Positions 1 to 5,892 of a stretch of 6,061 nt of DNA are shown here, piece by piece. Within the stretch, counting starts at the first letter, position 1. Each line of letters starts with the position of its first letter. The notes below the pieces were generated by a model that was given only the letters and a program-made list of their open reading frames with translations, did no database searches and was not told the DNA's origin. Location: positions 2,360-8,420 of the forward strand of contig DHGK01000150.1 in assembly GCA_002402755.1 (NCBI GenBank), given 5' to 3'. This DNA comes from Planctomycetes bacterium UBA4800 (lineage in GTDB: Bacteria; Planctomycetota; UBA8108; UBA8890; UBA8898). The translations under genes were made by a program, and so were the position numbers.

Positions 1-1034
1 AGGCGCTCGTCGAGGCGGGCGCCACGGTGATCGGGCCGAAGCCCGCGCGGGCCGCGGGCCTCCATGGCTACCCCGAATCCGACGCGCTGGTCCGGCGACT
101 CGCCGGCGAGCTGTGGGGCCCGTGCGACGGAGCGTCCGTCACCGAGCACCGCGCGGGCAAGGGGCGCATCGTCTGGGGCCGCACGCCGCAGGAGGTGCTC
201 CAGGCGGACGGCGTCGGCCCCGACTTCGCCTGGGCGGGCGGCGGGGACGGGACGTTTCTTGACTTCATCCACCGTTCTCTCGAAGGAACGGAGATCTACT
301 TCGTCGCGAACCGCCGCGATCGCGCGGAAGAAGTCGCGTGCTCGTTCCGCGTCTCCGGCCGAAGGCCCGAGCTCTGGGACCCCGTGACCGGCGCGATCCG
401 CGAGGCGCGGGCCTTCAGCCAGTCCTCCGGCCGGACCGAGGTGCCGCTCAGGCTCGCGCCGCACGGCTCGATCTTCGTCGTGTTCCGGGAGCCGATCGCG
501 CGCGACGCCGCCGGCGCGGGCCGGCGCAACTGGCGCGTCGAGGGGCCGCCGCACGCGATTGCCGGCCCGTGGACCGTGCGATTCGATCCTGCGTGGGGCG
601 GGCCGGAGGAGGCGGTGTTCGACGAGCTCGTCGACTGGACGGCGCACCCCGACCTCCGCGTTCGGTTCTACTCCGGGACGGCGACGTATGCGACGACGTT
701 CGACCTGCCGGCGGATCTGCGGGGCGGCTCGGGACGGATCGCGCTCGACCTGGGAGATGTGAAGACGCTTGCCGAGGTGCGTCTCAACGGCAGGGATCTC
801 GGCGTCGTCTGGACTGCTCCCTGGAGCGTGGACATAACCGAGGCGGCGAAACCGGCCGGCAACGCGCTCGAGATCCGGGTCGTCAACCTCTGGCCCAACC
901 GCCTGATCGGCGACCGGCGCCTCGAGCCCGCGAAGCGCTACGCGAAGACCAACGTCACGAAGTTCACCGAGGACTCGCCCCTTCTGCCCTCCGGCCTGCG
1001 GGGGCCGGTGACGGTCCGGCGCGCGCAGGATTGA
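1..1034 (+). CDS. GH106-type alpha-L-rhamnosidase-like glycoside hydrolase, C-terminal part (5' end outside window)
   Basis: The frame is open from base 3, giving 343 visible codons before TGA at 1032-1034. A GTG at 27 is possible as a start, but the family-like sequence ALVEAGATVIGPKPARAAGL runs across it, so the gene begins upstream. Recognisable family stretches are GYPESDA followed by LAGELWG, IYFVANR, PELWDPVTG, FDPAWGGPEEAVFDELVDW, the GH2-like sugar-binding strand region SGTATYATTFDLP / DLGDVKTLAEVRLNGRDLG / VDITEAAKPAGN, and the closing NLWPNRLIGD, KRYAKTNVTKF and SPLLPSGLRGP. GH106 enzymes are usually about 900-1,100 aa and hydrolyse terminal alpha-L-rhamnosyl residues, for example in rhamnogalacturonan. 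Only the C-terminal beta-sandwich portion is present, so catalytic residues and any signal peptide cannot be assessed. The family call is recognition from memory of conserved motifs. A related GH2-superfamily enzyme with another specificity is possible. Confidence 0.85.
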   Translation, partial: ALVEAGATVIGPKPARAAGLHGYPESDALVRRLAGELWGPCDGASVTEHRAGKGRIVWGRTPQEVLQADGVGPDFAWAGGGDGTFLDFIHRSLEGTEIYFVANRRDRAEEVACSFRVSGRRPELWDPVTGAIREARAFSQSSGRTEVPLRLAPHGSIFVVFREPIARDAAGAGRRNWRVEGPPHAIAGPWTVRFDPAWGGPEEAVFDELVDWTAHPDLRVRFYSGTATYATTFDLPADLRGGSGRIALDLGDVKTLAEVRLNGRDLGVVWTAPWSVDITEAAKPAGNALEIRVVNLWPNRLIGDRRLEPAKRYAKTNVTKFTEDSPLLPSGLRGPVTVRRAQD

Positions 1035-1065
1035 GGGGACGGGGCGGGGCGTTCGGATACGCGCA

Positions 1066-1103
1066 GGATCTGCCTCTTGCCCGCGGCAGGGCACGGAGGA
1101 TCC
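1066..1103 (+). terminator. imperfect hairpin downstream of the GH106-like gene
   Basis: GGATC (1066-1070) pairs with GATCC (1099-1103), CTC (1074-1076) with GAG (1096-1098), and TGCCC (1078-1082) with GGGCA (1089-1093), around a 6-base loop. That gives 13 pairs interrupted by small bulges. It begins 32 bases after the stop codon, the usual place for a 3' hairpin. No T-tract follows, so it may stabilise or help end the transcript but is not a classic intrinsic terminator. Confidence 0.35.
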
Positions 1104-1173
1104 GCCGCGCCGGAAGCTCGTCCCCGAATCTCCTGCGGCTTGGCCCGTGGTCTACCAATGTACGCGCGTTCAG

Positions 1174-1191
1174 ATTCCACGGCCGTGGAAT
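1174..1191. promoter_or_regulatory. perfect 18-bp palindrome, candidate operator
   Basis: ATTCCACGGCCGTGGAAT is a perfect inverted repeat with no spacer. As RNA it would form only a 7-bp stem with a GGCC loop and no following U-tract on either strand, so a binding site for a dimeric regulator is more likely than a terminator. It lies about 240 bases upstream of the PilX-like start and roughly 100-120 bases upstream of the AT-rich patch that could hold its promoter. The regulator is unknown. Confidence 0.45.
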
Positions 1192-1203
1192 ATGAAAACG
1201 CAA

Positions 1204-1221
1204 CCGTACGAAATCCGTACG
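1204..1221. repeat. spaced direct repeat CCGTACG-aaat-CCGTACG
   Basis: CCGTACG occurs at 1204-1210 and again at 1215-1221, separated by AAAT. The CGTACG core of each copy is itself palindromic, so the two copies form both a direct and an inverted repeat with an 11-base period, about one helical turn. That arrangement suits two regulator dimers binding the same face of the DNA. It starts 13 bases after the 18-bp palindrome. Its function is not known. Confidence 0.4.
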
Positions 1222-1284
1222 CCCCCTTGCCCGCCCGCTGGGTGTTCTCAAGGCGCGTGCGGCGCCCGGTCGATACTACTGCAC

Positions 1285-1313
1285 TTCTATGGACTAACTG
1301 TCCGACATATATC
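1285..1313 (+). promoter_or_regulatory. weak candidate promoter in AT-rich patch upstream of PilX-like gene
   Basis: This is one of the few AT-rich patches in the spacer. TATATC (1308-1313) matches 4 of 6 positions of a -10 box. TTCTAT (1285-1290), at 17-base spacing, is a poor -35 match. A transcript from here would have a leader of roughly 110 bases that includes the 1335-1377 hairpin. Support is base composition and position only. Confidence 0.22.
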
Positions 1314-1334
1314 TTAGTGCGTGATCGGCCTCTT

Positions 1335-1377
1335 GCCGGACGTGAGCGATGCGAACGCCGCCGAGGCGGCGTCCGGC
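1335..1377 (+). promoter_or_regulatory. hairpin-forming 5' leader of the PilX-like gene
   Basis: GCCGGAC (1335-1341) is complementary to GTCCGGC (1371-1377). Inside lies a perfect palindrome ACGCCGCCGAGGCGGCGT (1355-1372), which folds as a 7-bp stem with a CGAG loop. The two stems share two bases, so they either stack as a two-tier hairpin with one side bulge or compete. The element ends 55 bases before the start codon. I see no signature of a known riboswitch, including the conserved core of c-di-GMP-I aptamers. Confidence 0.35.
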
Positions 1378-1419
1378 GAGCTTGCCGCATGCGCGGGATC
1401 GGCCATCCTGGGGAAGAGC

Positions 1420-1430
1420 GGAAGCAGGGA
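1420..1430 (+). promoter_or_regulatory. ribosome binding site deciding the PilX-like start at 1433
   Basis: The purine-rich run GGAAGCAGGGA precedes ATG at 1433. GGAAG ends 8 bases before the ATG, a normal spacing, while AGGGA ends only 2 bases before it. No comparable purine run precedes the upstream in-frame ATG at 1349, which also opens into arginine/proline-rich sequence. The next downstream ATG (1475) lies shortly before the membrane segment. Confidence 0.5.
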
Positions 1431-1432
1431 AC

Positions 1433-3169
1433 ATGCAACGAAGAACCAACCGGTCGGCGCCCGCGGCCACATGGATGCGCACAGCGCGCTCGCGCGGCGT
1501 GGTGCTTGTCGCCAGCTTGATCGTCGGGGTGCTCATCCTGGGGCTCATGATGGCCAGCATGACCGTCGCGCAGGCGACGAGCAAGTGGCTGCAGCACCTC
1601 CTCGAGCAGACCGAGGCGTTGTCCTTGGCGGAGGCGGCGACCGAGCTCAGGCAGAAGGCGCTCATCACGGAGATCGCGAACTTCGCCAAGGAGGACGTGC
1701 TGACCGAGCCGCGCACGCACGCGCTGGGCAAGGGCGGCAAGCCCCAGACCGTCATCTCGCGCGTCCGCCGCATCGGCGCCGGCGGCGCCGCGGCAACGGA
1801 CGACCTCAAGACCACCGATAGCGACGGCGTCGTCTCGTTCGTGAGCTACTTCCAGATCACGGCGCGGGCCGTCACGGGCACCAGCGCCATCGAGGTCATG
1901 CGCACGGTTCAGGTCGGCAAGAACCCCGTGTTTCAATACGGCGTCTTCTACGACGACGACCTGGAGATTCTCCCCGGGCCGGACATGACGCTCGCGGGGA
2001 GAATCCACGCCAACGGCGACATCTACCTGAACGGGGGCGCCACGCTCAGGATCAATTCGGCCTATCTGCGCTGTACCGGAGAGATCTACCGCGAGGCGAA
2101 GCGCGCAGGGGAGGGGACGAAAGGCACGACGCTGATACTCCAGCGCGGCTCGACGACGTTCGCTCCCATGGAAGCAGACAACGCGCCCGCCGCGCGCTGG
2201 GTGGGCTCGAAGGTGAGCCCCGAGTACTACGGGAACTTCGACGGCGACCCCCATCAGTGGGTCGCGTATGCCGACGCGACCTGGCAGGGAACGGTGAAGA
2301 CCCAGGCCCATGGCACCAAGGAGGTGGCGTCGCCGCAGATAAAGACGATCACTCCCGGCGGGTACTACCACAACGAGGCGGGCCTCGTCATCGAGTACGC
2401 GGGCAACGGCGTCAACGTGTACGCGCGCCGGGACGGCGCGGTGTCGGCGGTCACGAGCGTGCTGCCCGCGGGAACGGTTGCCCTGGGCACGATCTACGAC
2501 GGCCGGCAGCGGAAGAACCTGAACACGATCGAAGTGGACATGGCCAAGCTCCGCGATGCGGGCGTCATGCCCGACAACGGCCTCGTCTACGCCTACAGAG
2601 CGGATACGACCGAGGAGACCCCGCACGGCGTCGTCTTCAAGAACGGCAAGGAGTTGAGCGGCGCCACGATGCTGGTGAGTCCGGGTCCCGTCTACATTCA
2701 AGGGGACTTCAACTGCCCCGAAGCCGCGTCGTCGTATGCCAAGCAGCCGAGCATGTTGATCTGCGACGCGGTGAACCTGCTCTCGAATGCGTGGGACAAC
2801 ACGAAGACGGCGGCTTCCGGCGTGCCGCGCGCCGGCGCGACGACGGTCAACCTCGCCATGGCGAGCGGCATCGTGCGGACGCCGGACACGGGCGGCGACT
2901 ACTCCGGAGGGCTGGAGAATTTTCCGCGCTTTCACGAGAACTGGACGGGCGTCACGCTCAGAATCCGCGGCTCGTTCATGGCGCTCTTCGCGAGCATGTA
3001 TGCAACCGGTCCGTGGAAGAACGCGACGTACGGGGCGCCGACTCGCGACTGGGGGTTCGACCCCGATTTGTTGAACGGCGGGAACGCGTTCGCGCGCGAG
3101 ATCATGCCCTGGGCGGTCAGTATGCGCCGCGTCGCGTGGCAGGACAACGTGGAGAGCGTGCTGGACTGA
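1433..3169 (+). CDS. PilX N-terminal-domain-like membrane-anchored pilus-assembly-type protein
   Basis: This is a 578-aa protein from ATG 1433 to TGA 3167-3169. An arginine-rich N-terminus (RTARSRG, residues 16-22) is followed by one hydrophobic segment, VVLVASLIVGVLILGLMM (23-40), and then a long helix with TEALSLAEAATELRQ (60-74). This is the layout of the PilX_N family: basic patch, GVxLV membrane helix, then an extracytoplasmic helix bearing AEAA. The rest is extracytoplasmic. It contains MTLAGRIHANGDIYLNG (185-201), VSPGPVYIQGDFNC (415-428), GLENFPRFHENWTG (493-506), ATGPW (524-528) and RDWGFDP (538-544), motifs I associate with large PilX-N proteins of Verrucomicrobia-like genomes. There is no prepilin GFTLIE-type motif, and the position five residues after the glycine is Ala, not Glu. 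It may be a minor-pilin or secretion pseudopilus component, but no other pilus genes are nearby. The exact role is unknown. Confidence 0.78.
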   Translation: MQRRTNRSAPAATWMRTARSRGVVLVASLIVGVLILGLMMASMTVAQATSKWLQHLLEQTEALSLAEAATELRQKALITEIANFAKEDVLTEPRTHALGKGGKPQTVISRVRRIGAGGAAATDDLKTTDSDGVVSFVSYFQITARAVTGTSAIEVMRTVQVGKNPVFQYGVFYDDDLEILPGPDMTLAGRIHANGDIYLNGGATLRINSAYLRCTGEIYREAKRAGEGTKGTTLILQRGSTTFAPMEADNAPAARWVGSKVSPEYYGNFDGDPHQWVAYADATWQGTVKTQAHGTKEVASPQIKTITPGGYYHNEAGLVIEYAGNGVNVYARRDGAVSAVTSVLPAGTVALGTIYDGRQRKNLNTIEVDMAKLRDAGVMPDNGLVYAYRADTTEETPHGVVFKNGKELSGATMLVSPGPVYIQGDFNCPEAASSYAKQPSMLICDAVNLLSNAWDNTKTAASGVPRAGATTVNLAMASGIVRTPDTGGDYSGGLENFPRFHENWTGVTLRIRGSFMALFASMYATGPWKNATYGAPTRDWGFDPDLLNGGNAFAREIMPWAVSMRRVAWQDNVESVLD

Positions 3170-3247
3170 GCGCACCGTCCGGAAGCACGGCGCCATTCGA
3201 AACCTGCGCGGGCGCCCCGGCTGCGCCGCGGTCGTTCGGCGATCGGC

Positions 3248-5428
3248 TCAGCGGTCGCCTCGATCGCGCGCCGGCTGCGCCCGCCCGCCCGCGCCGGCCT
3301 GCAGCCGCCCGAACGCCCGCTCGGTGACCGGGAACATCGAGACCCGGAACTTCGTGCAGCCGTAGGGAACGAGGTCGATCTCCTCGGGCGGCGAGTGCGC
3401 TGCGACCGGCTGCGCGGGCAGGAGCGTCGCGATCGCTTCCGGCTGATAGGGCGACGCCTCGGCCGGCGAGGCCGGTCCGACGGGCAGCGTCGCGCGTGTC
3501 GCGCGCGGCCAGTCGAAGCCGCATGCGCGGGCGCGAAGCCTGAGCGGGGACGCGAGCTGCCAGCGCCACTTCTCCGGCATGACCGTGCGCACGACCGTGA
3601 TGCCAAGGTTCGGCGCATCGCCCGCACCGTCGAGCGCGAAGTTCCACCTGGCGGCCGCGTCGGGCGTGTTCGCGTCATCCGTATCGGGAATCGCCAGGGC
3701 GAAGAGAAGCGGTCCGCAGGAGACCGTCGCGTAGGGCGTGTCTTTCGCGTCGTTGTCGTGCCCCGTCGCGACGCGGACCGTCATGGGGAAACGCAGGCGC
3801 ACGCGGTCGCCCGGCTTCCAGAGCCGTTCGATGCGCACGAACCCCGCGCCGTCCGGCGCGGCGTTCCGCGCGGAGCCATTGACGGCGATCTCCGGCGCCG
3901 CGCACCAGAGGGGAATCCGGAACGACAGCGCGAACGCCGCCTCGCGGCCCGGCGTCACGGCGATGTCGATGCAGTCGTCGAAGGGGTACTCCGTCCGGGA
4001 CTCCAGTTCCACCGGCACGCGATCGGCGACCAGCGCGGACGCCTTGCAGGGACCGTACAGCACGGCCGCCAGGCCGTTGTCGCAGGTCGCCATCCACATG
4101 CTCGTGATGTAGTTGGGCACGATCCGGTTCAGGGCGGCGACGCAGCACAAGGGATGATGCGCCCGCCTGAAGACGAACTGGCCCCCGGCGGGCAGGTCCT
4201 TGTCGATCCGGTTCGGAGACTGGAAGTAGACGTGCTCCTTGAAGTCGCGCGAGACCGTTGCCGGGCCGGCATTGAAGAACGCCCGCTCGACCCGGTCGCC
4301 CATGCGCCCCTGCCCGGCGACCCTGAGCAGCGTGATCTGGCTCCACATGTAGCCGGCCGTGCTGCAGGTTTCCGTCCCCCGGAGCGAGCCGGTCGGTCCG
4401 CCGTTCTCATCCCAGACGGGCACGCCGTGCGGCTGCATGCCGTCGTCGCCGCGCTCGATCGCGTCGTACCACCTGAGCGGCACCTGGAGGAAACGCTTCT
4501 CGCCCGTCCACAGGTAGCCGGCGGCCCATGCAAGAACGCTCTCGTTGAAGTGAACGCCGTGATCCGGTTGCACGTACGCCGGAACCGTCTCGTCGGGCAG
4601 CCTGTTGCACCACGAGGCGTAGAGCGAGGCGTGCCTGTCGGGCGCCTGCACCGGATTCCTCGCGAAGACATCGGTCAGCGCCTCCGCGATCGCCTTGTTG
4701 CCGGTCCACGTCCACGTCTCGAATGCCGCCCAGAGATTCGAGGGCGCCCAGGCGATCCGCGTCCAGCTCCGGTTGTTGCCGTACGCCGTCTCGAGCGCCC
4801 GCAGAACGCGCGCATCGCGGGAGCCGGCGTGGTACGCGGTCAACGCCCGCCCGAGCAGGCCGTTGGCCCAGATCGGCCATCCCTGCGCTTCGCCGCCGAG
4901 CTGCTTCTCCGCCGCCTCCACGTGGGCGGCGTTGCGCTTGTCGAGCCACCACATGAACAGGATGCCGTTCTCGTGCGCGCGGTTGACGACGACGTCGAAG
5001 CGCGATCCCGCTTGGCGCAGAAGCGCGTCATCGTGCAGCGCATATGCGAGCTTGATCAGACCGTCGAACCAGTACCCGCCGCCCTCGTACGGCCACGCGC
5101 CCCGGTCCCAGAACGACAGCCGGTCGCCGGTCATCGTGTGGCCGGCGGCCCAGGCCTTCCGGAAGTCCGGGTGGACATCGTCCATGTGCCCCGTGTACCC
5201 GTCCCGCGCCGACAGGGCCCAGTCGCGCAGCCAGCCGGCGGGCTCGATCGCGCCGGGCGGCAGGGGAATGAACGCGGGGCGCGCCGGCGGCTCGAAGGGG
5301 CGGCCGTAGTTCACGGCCTTGGCCGCGGGTTCCGGCTCGCCCGCGCAGCCTGTCTGCGGCGCAACCTCGGCTCCGAGCCACGCGAGGCCGACAACGGCGG
5401 CGGCAAGGGACTTTTGATGCGTGCGCAT
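3248..5428 (-). CDS. secreted DUF1680 / GH127-type beta-L-arabinofuranosidase-like glycoside hydrolase
   Basis: This 726-aa protein belongs to the Glyco_hydro_127 (DUF1680) family, whose founder HypBA1 releases beta-L-arabinofuranose. The N-terminus MRTHQKSLAAAVVGLAWLGA looks like a Sec signal. A cysteine follows at 28 (QTGC), a poor lipobox. The (alpha/alpha)6 barrel starts near residue 53 with the family's PLPPGAIEPAGWLRDW, then YWFDGLIKLAYAL (119-131). The metal/nucleophile cysteine cluster is complete: E353-T-C355 (GTETC) and C428-C429 (HHPLCC), with spacing close to that of E338/C340 and C417/C418 in HypBA1. E341 (VWDEN) is a candidate acid/base. The C-terminal beta domain includes IPLWCAAPEIAVNG (505-518) and ends near VPYGCTKFRVSMFPVTE. 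A 20-residue Gly/Ala/Arg-rich tail follows and looks non-domain. There is no clear Shine-Dalgarno before the start, which lies 9 bases after a toxin remnant, so translation may be coupled. Substrate specificity within the family is not certain. Confidence 0.92.
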   Translation of the reverse strand: MRTHQKSLAAAVVGLAWLGAEVAPQTGCAGEPEPAAKAVNYGRPFEPPARPAFIPLPPGAIEPAGWLRDWALSARDGYTGHMDDVHPDFRKAWAAGHTMTGDRLSFWDRGAWPYEGGGYWFDGLIKLAYALHDDALLRQAGSRFDVVVNRAHENGILFMWWLDKRNAAHVEAAEKQLGGEAQGWPIWANGLLGRALTAYHAGSRDARVLRALETAYGNNRSWTRIAWAPSNLWAAFETWTWTGNKAIAEALTDVFARNPVQAPDRHASLYASWCNRLPDETVPAYVQPDHGVHFNESVLAWAAGYLWTGEKRFLQVPLRWYDAIERGDDGMQPHGVPVWDENGGPTGSLRGTETCSTAGYMWSQITLLRVAGQGRMGDRVERAFFNAGPATVSRDFKEHVYFQSPNRIDKDLPAGGQFVFRRAHHPLCCVAALNRIVPNYITSMWMATCDNGLAAVLYGPCKASALVADRVPVELESRTEYPFDDCIDIAVTPGREAAFALSFRIPLWCAAPEIAVNGSARNAAPDGAGFVRIERLWKPGDRVRLRFPMTVRVATGHDNDAKDTPYATVSCGPLLFALAIPDTDDANTPDAAARWNFALDGAGDAPNLGITVVRTVMPEKWRWQLASPLRLRARACGFDWPRATRATLPVGPASPAEASPYQPEAIATLLPAQPVAAHSPPEEIDLVPYGCTKFRVSMFPVTERAFGRLQAGAGGRAQPARDRGDR

Positions 5429-5437
5429 GGCGTCGAA

Positions 5438-5551
5438 TCAGGTATCCATGAAGCGTCTTCCCAGGTCCTCGTGAAAGAGCGCGGGAAGCAAGGACAGGTC
5501 GCCTGTGACGGCGAGGTAGTTCAGGGGCGAGGTGTCGGCAACGACGATCAT
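5438..5551 (-). pseudogene. truncated DUF3368/PIN-domain toxin (N-terminal 37 codons only)
   Basis: The 37-aa product starts MIVVADTSPLNYLAVTGDLS, the typical opening of DUF3368 PIN-like ribonuclease toxins, including the first conserved Asp (residue 6) and the TSPLNYL strand-turn. Intact members are about 150 aa and carry further acidic metal ligands. Here family-like sequence ends near LLPALF (21-26) and an unrelated HEDLGRRFMDT leads to TGA. No continuation of the domain is visible in any downstream frame, because the DUF1680 gene starts 9 bases later. The start overlaps the antitoxin stop as ATGA, the classic coupled arrangement. The frame is the same as that of the DUF1680 gene, with one TGA between. 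With most of the PIN fold missing it should be inactive. A small functional remnant peptide cannot be excluded. Confidence 0.75.
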
Positions 5552-5820
5552 CGACGGATTTCGGGGAACAGGCCGGCCAGATCGGACACATCCGCGTCGA
5601 GATCCTCCGGCGTGTAGTTCGCCCGAATCCCGCGTGCGGCGAGCCACTCACGAGCTTCGATCACCCCAACGCCGAGCATCTCGGCCAGAACCCCCACGCT
5701 TATCTTGCCTCTGCGATAGCTTTCGATGGCGAGGGCTTCCTTGGCCGCCGCCGACAATTCCCCCCATTCCTGGCGCAGGGCGTTCTCGACTTCCTTCGGG
5801 ATCTGGATGTCGATCCTCAT
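5548..5820 (-). CDS. UPF0175 family antitoxin-like protein
   Basis: This 90-aa protein starts at ATG 5820, supported by GAGGAAGGA 7 bases upstream; longer in-frame starts run into the preceding gene's end and are not credible. It has the UPF0175 (PF03683) pattern: an N-terminal strand MRIDIQIPKEV, then LSAAAKEALAIESYRRGKIS (22-41), a helix-turn-helix-like segment VGVLAEMLGVGVIEAREWLAARGI (42-65), and the terminal RANYTPEDLDADVSDL (66-81). Members commonly precede DUF3368 PIN toxins, and here it overlaps one by 4 bases. The expected role is neutralising the toxin and possibly repressing its own promoter. With the toxin truncated it is an orphan antitoxin, possibly kept for protection against related toxins elsewhere or simply not yet lost. 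The family call is strong; the activity is inferred. Confidence 0.88.
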   Translation of the reverse strand: MRIDIQIPKEVENALRQEWGELSAAAKEALAIESYRRGKISVGVLAEMLGVGVIEAREWLAARGIRANYTPEDLDADVSDLAGLFPEIRR

Positions 5821-5827
5821 CGTCGGG

Positions 5828-5836
5828 TCCTTCCTC
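5828..5836 (-). promoter_or_regulatory. strong ribosome binding site of the UPF0175 gene
   Basis: On the minus strand GAGGAAGGA sits 7 bases before ATG 5820. It fixes the start and excludes the longer open frame reaching to 5955. Such a clear Shine-Dalgarno contrasts with the DUF1680 gene, which has none. Confidence 0.75.
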
Positions 5837-5842
5837 GTTTCG

Positions 5843-5870
5843 ATTTTATCGCACAACAGCCGCGCGCGGC
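5843..5870 (-). promoter_or_regulatory. candidate toxin-antitoxin promoter with overlapping 12-bp palindrome
   Basis: On the minus strand TAAAAT (5848-5843) matches 5 of 6 positions of a -10 box and lies 22 bases upstream of the UPF0175 start. A perfect palindrome GCCGCGCGCGGC (5859-5870) lies just upstream, within the -35/-10 spacer, where a bound repressor would block RNA polymerase. The -35 region at 17-base spacing (TGCCGC) is poor. Autoregulation by the antitoxin is an inference from position. A GC palindrome of this length is not rare in such GC-rich DNA. Confidence 0.4.
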
Positions 5871-5892
5871 AGCGGGACTTGAAACCGTCTGC

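Larger units (their letters stand above)
1035..1432. other. non-coding spacer between the GH106-like and PilX-like genes
   Basis: I see no convincing gene in these 398 bases. Open frames crossing the spacer have arginine- and alanine-rich compositions typical of shadow frames in GC-rich DNA. From left to right it holds an imperfect hairpin (1066-1103), a perfect 18-bp palindrome (1174-1191), a spaced direct repeat (1204-1221), a locally AT-rich patch around 1270-1318, a hairpin-forming leader (1335-1377) and a ribosome binding site (1420-1430). Its length and structure fit a terminator region for the first gene plus a regulated promoter and 5' leader for the second. Confidence 0.6.

Noticed and set aside
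1066..1221. Possible CRISPR, insertion-sequence end or known riboswitch in the spacer
   Set aside because: There are no regularly spaced repeats, no transposase fragment or terminal repeat pair with target duplication, and no recognisable aptamer core. The repeats seen are short and local.
1349..1432. Upstream ATG extending the PilX-like protein by 28 residues
   Set aside because: The extension is Arg/Pro-rich, lies partly in the leader hairpin and lacks a Shine-Dalgarno. ATG 1433 has one and gives the usual short basic N-terminus before the membrane segment.
938..3196. 752-codon open frame on the minus strand opposite the PilX-like gene
   Set aside because: It is Arg/His/Val-rich with no recognisable domain, spans the non-coding spacer and overlaps two well-supported genes. 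Long antisense frames are expected at this GC content.
3170..3247. Bidirectional terminator between the convergent PilX-like and DUF1680 genes
   Set aside because: GGCGCC copies at 3189-3194 and 3211-3216 could pair, but the stem is short, the loop is long and there is no T-tract on either strand.
3395..5617. 740-codon open frame on the plus strand opposite the DUF1680 gene
   Set aside because: Its composition is Arg/Ala/Val/Pro-rich with no domain, and it mirrors the codon structure of the real gene in GC-rich DNA. The minus-strand frame has clear family motifs.
5552..5647. Upstream extension of the truncated toxin frame
   Set aside because: MIVVADTSP is the canonical family N-terminus, and ATG 5551 overlaps the antitoxin stop. 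The extension lies inside the antitoxin gene.
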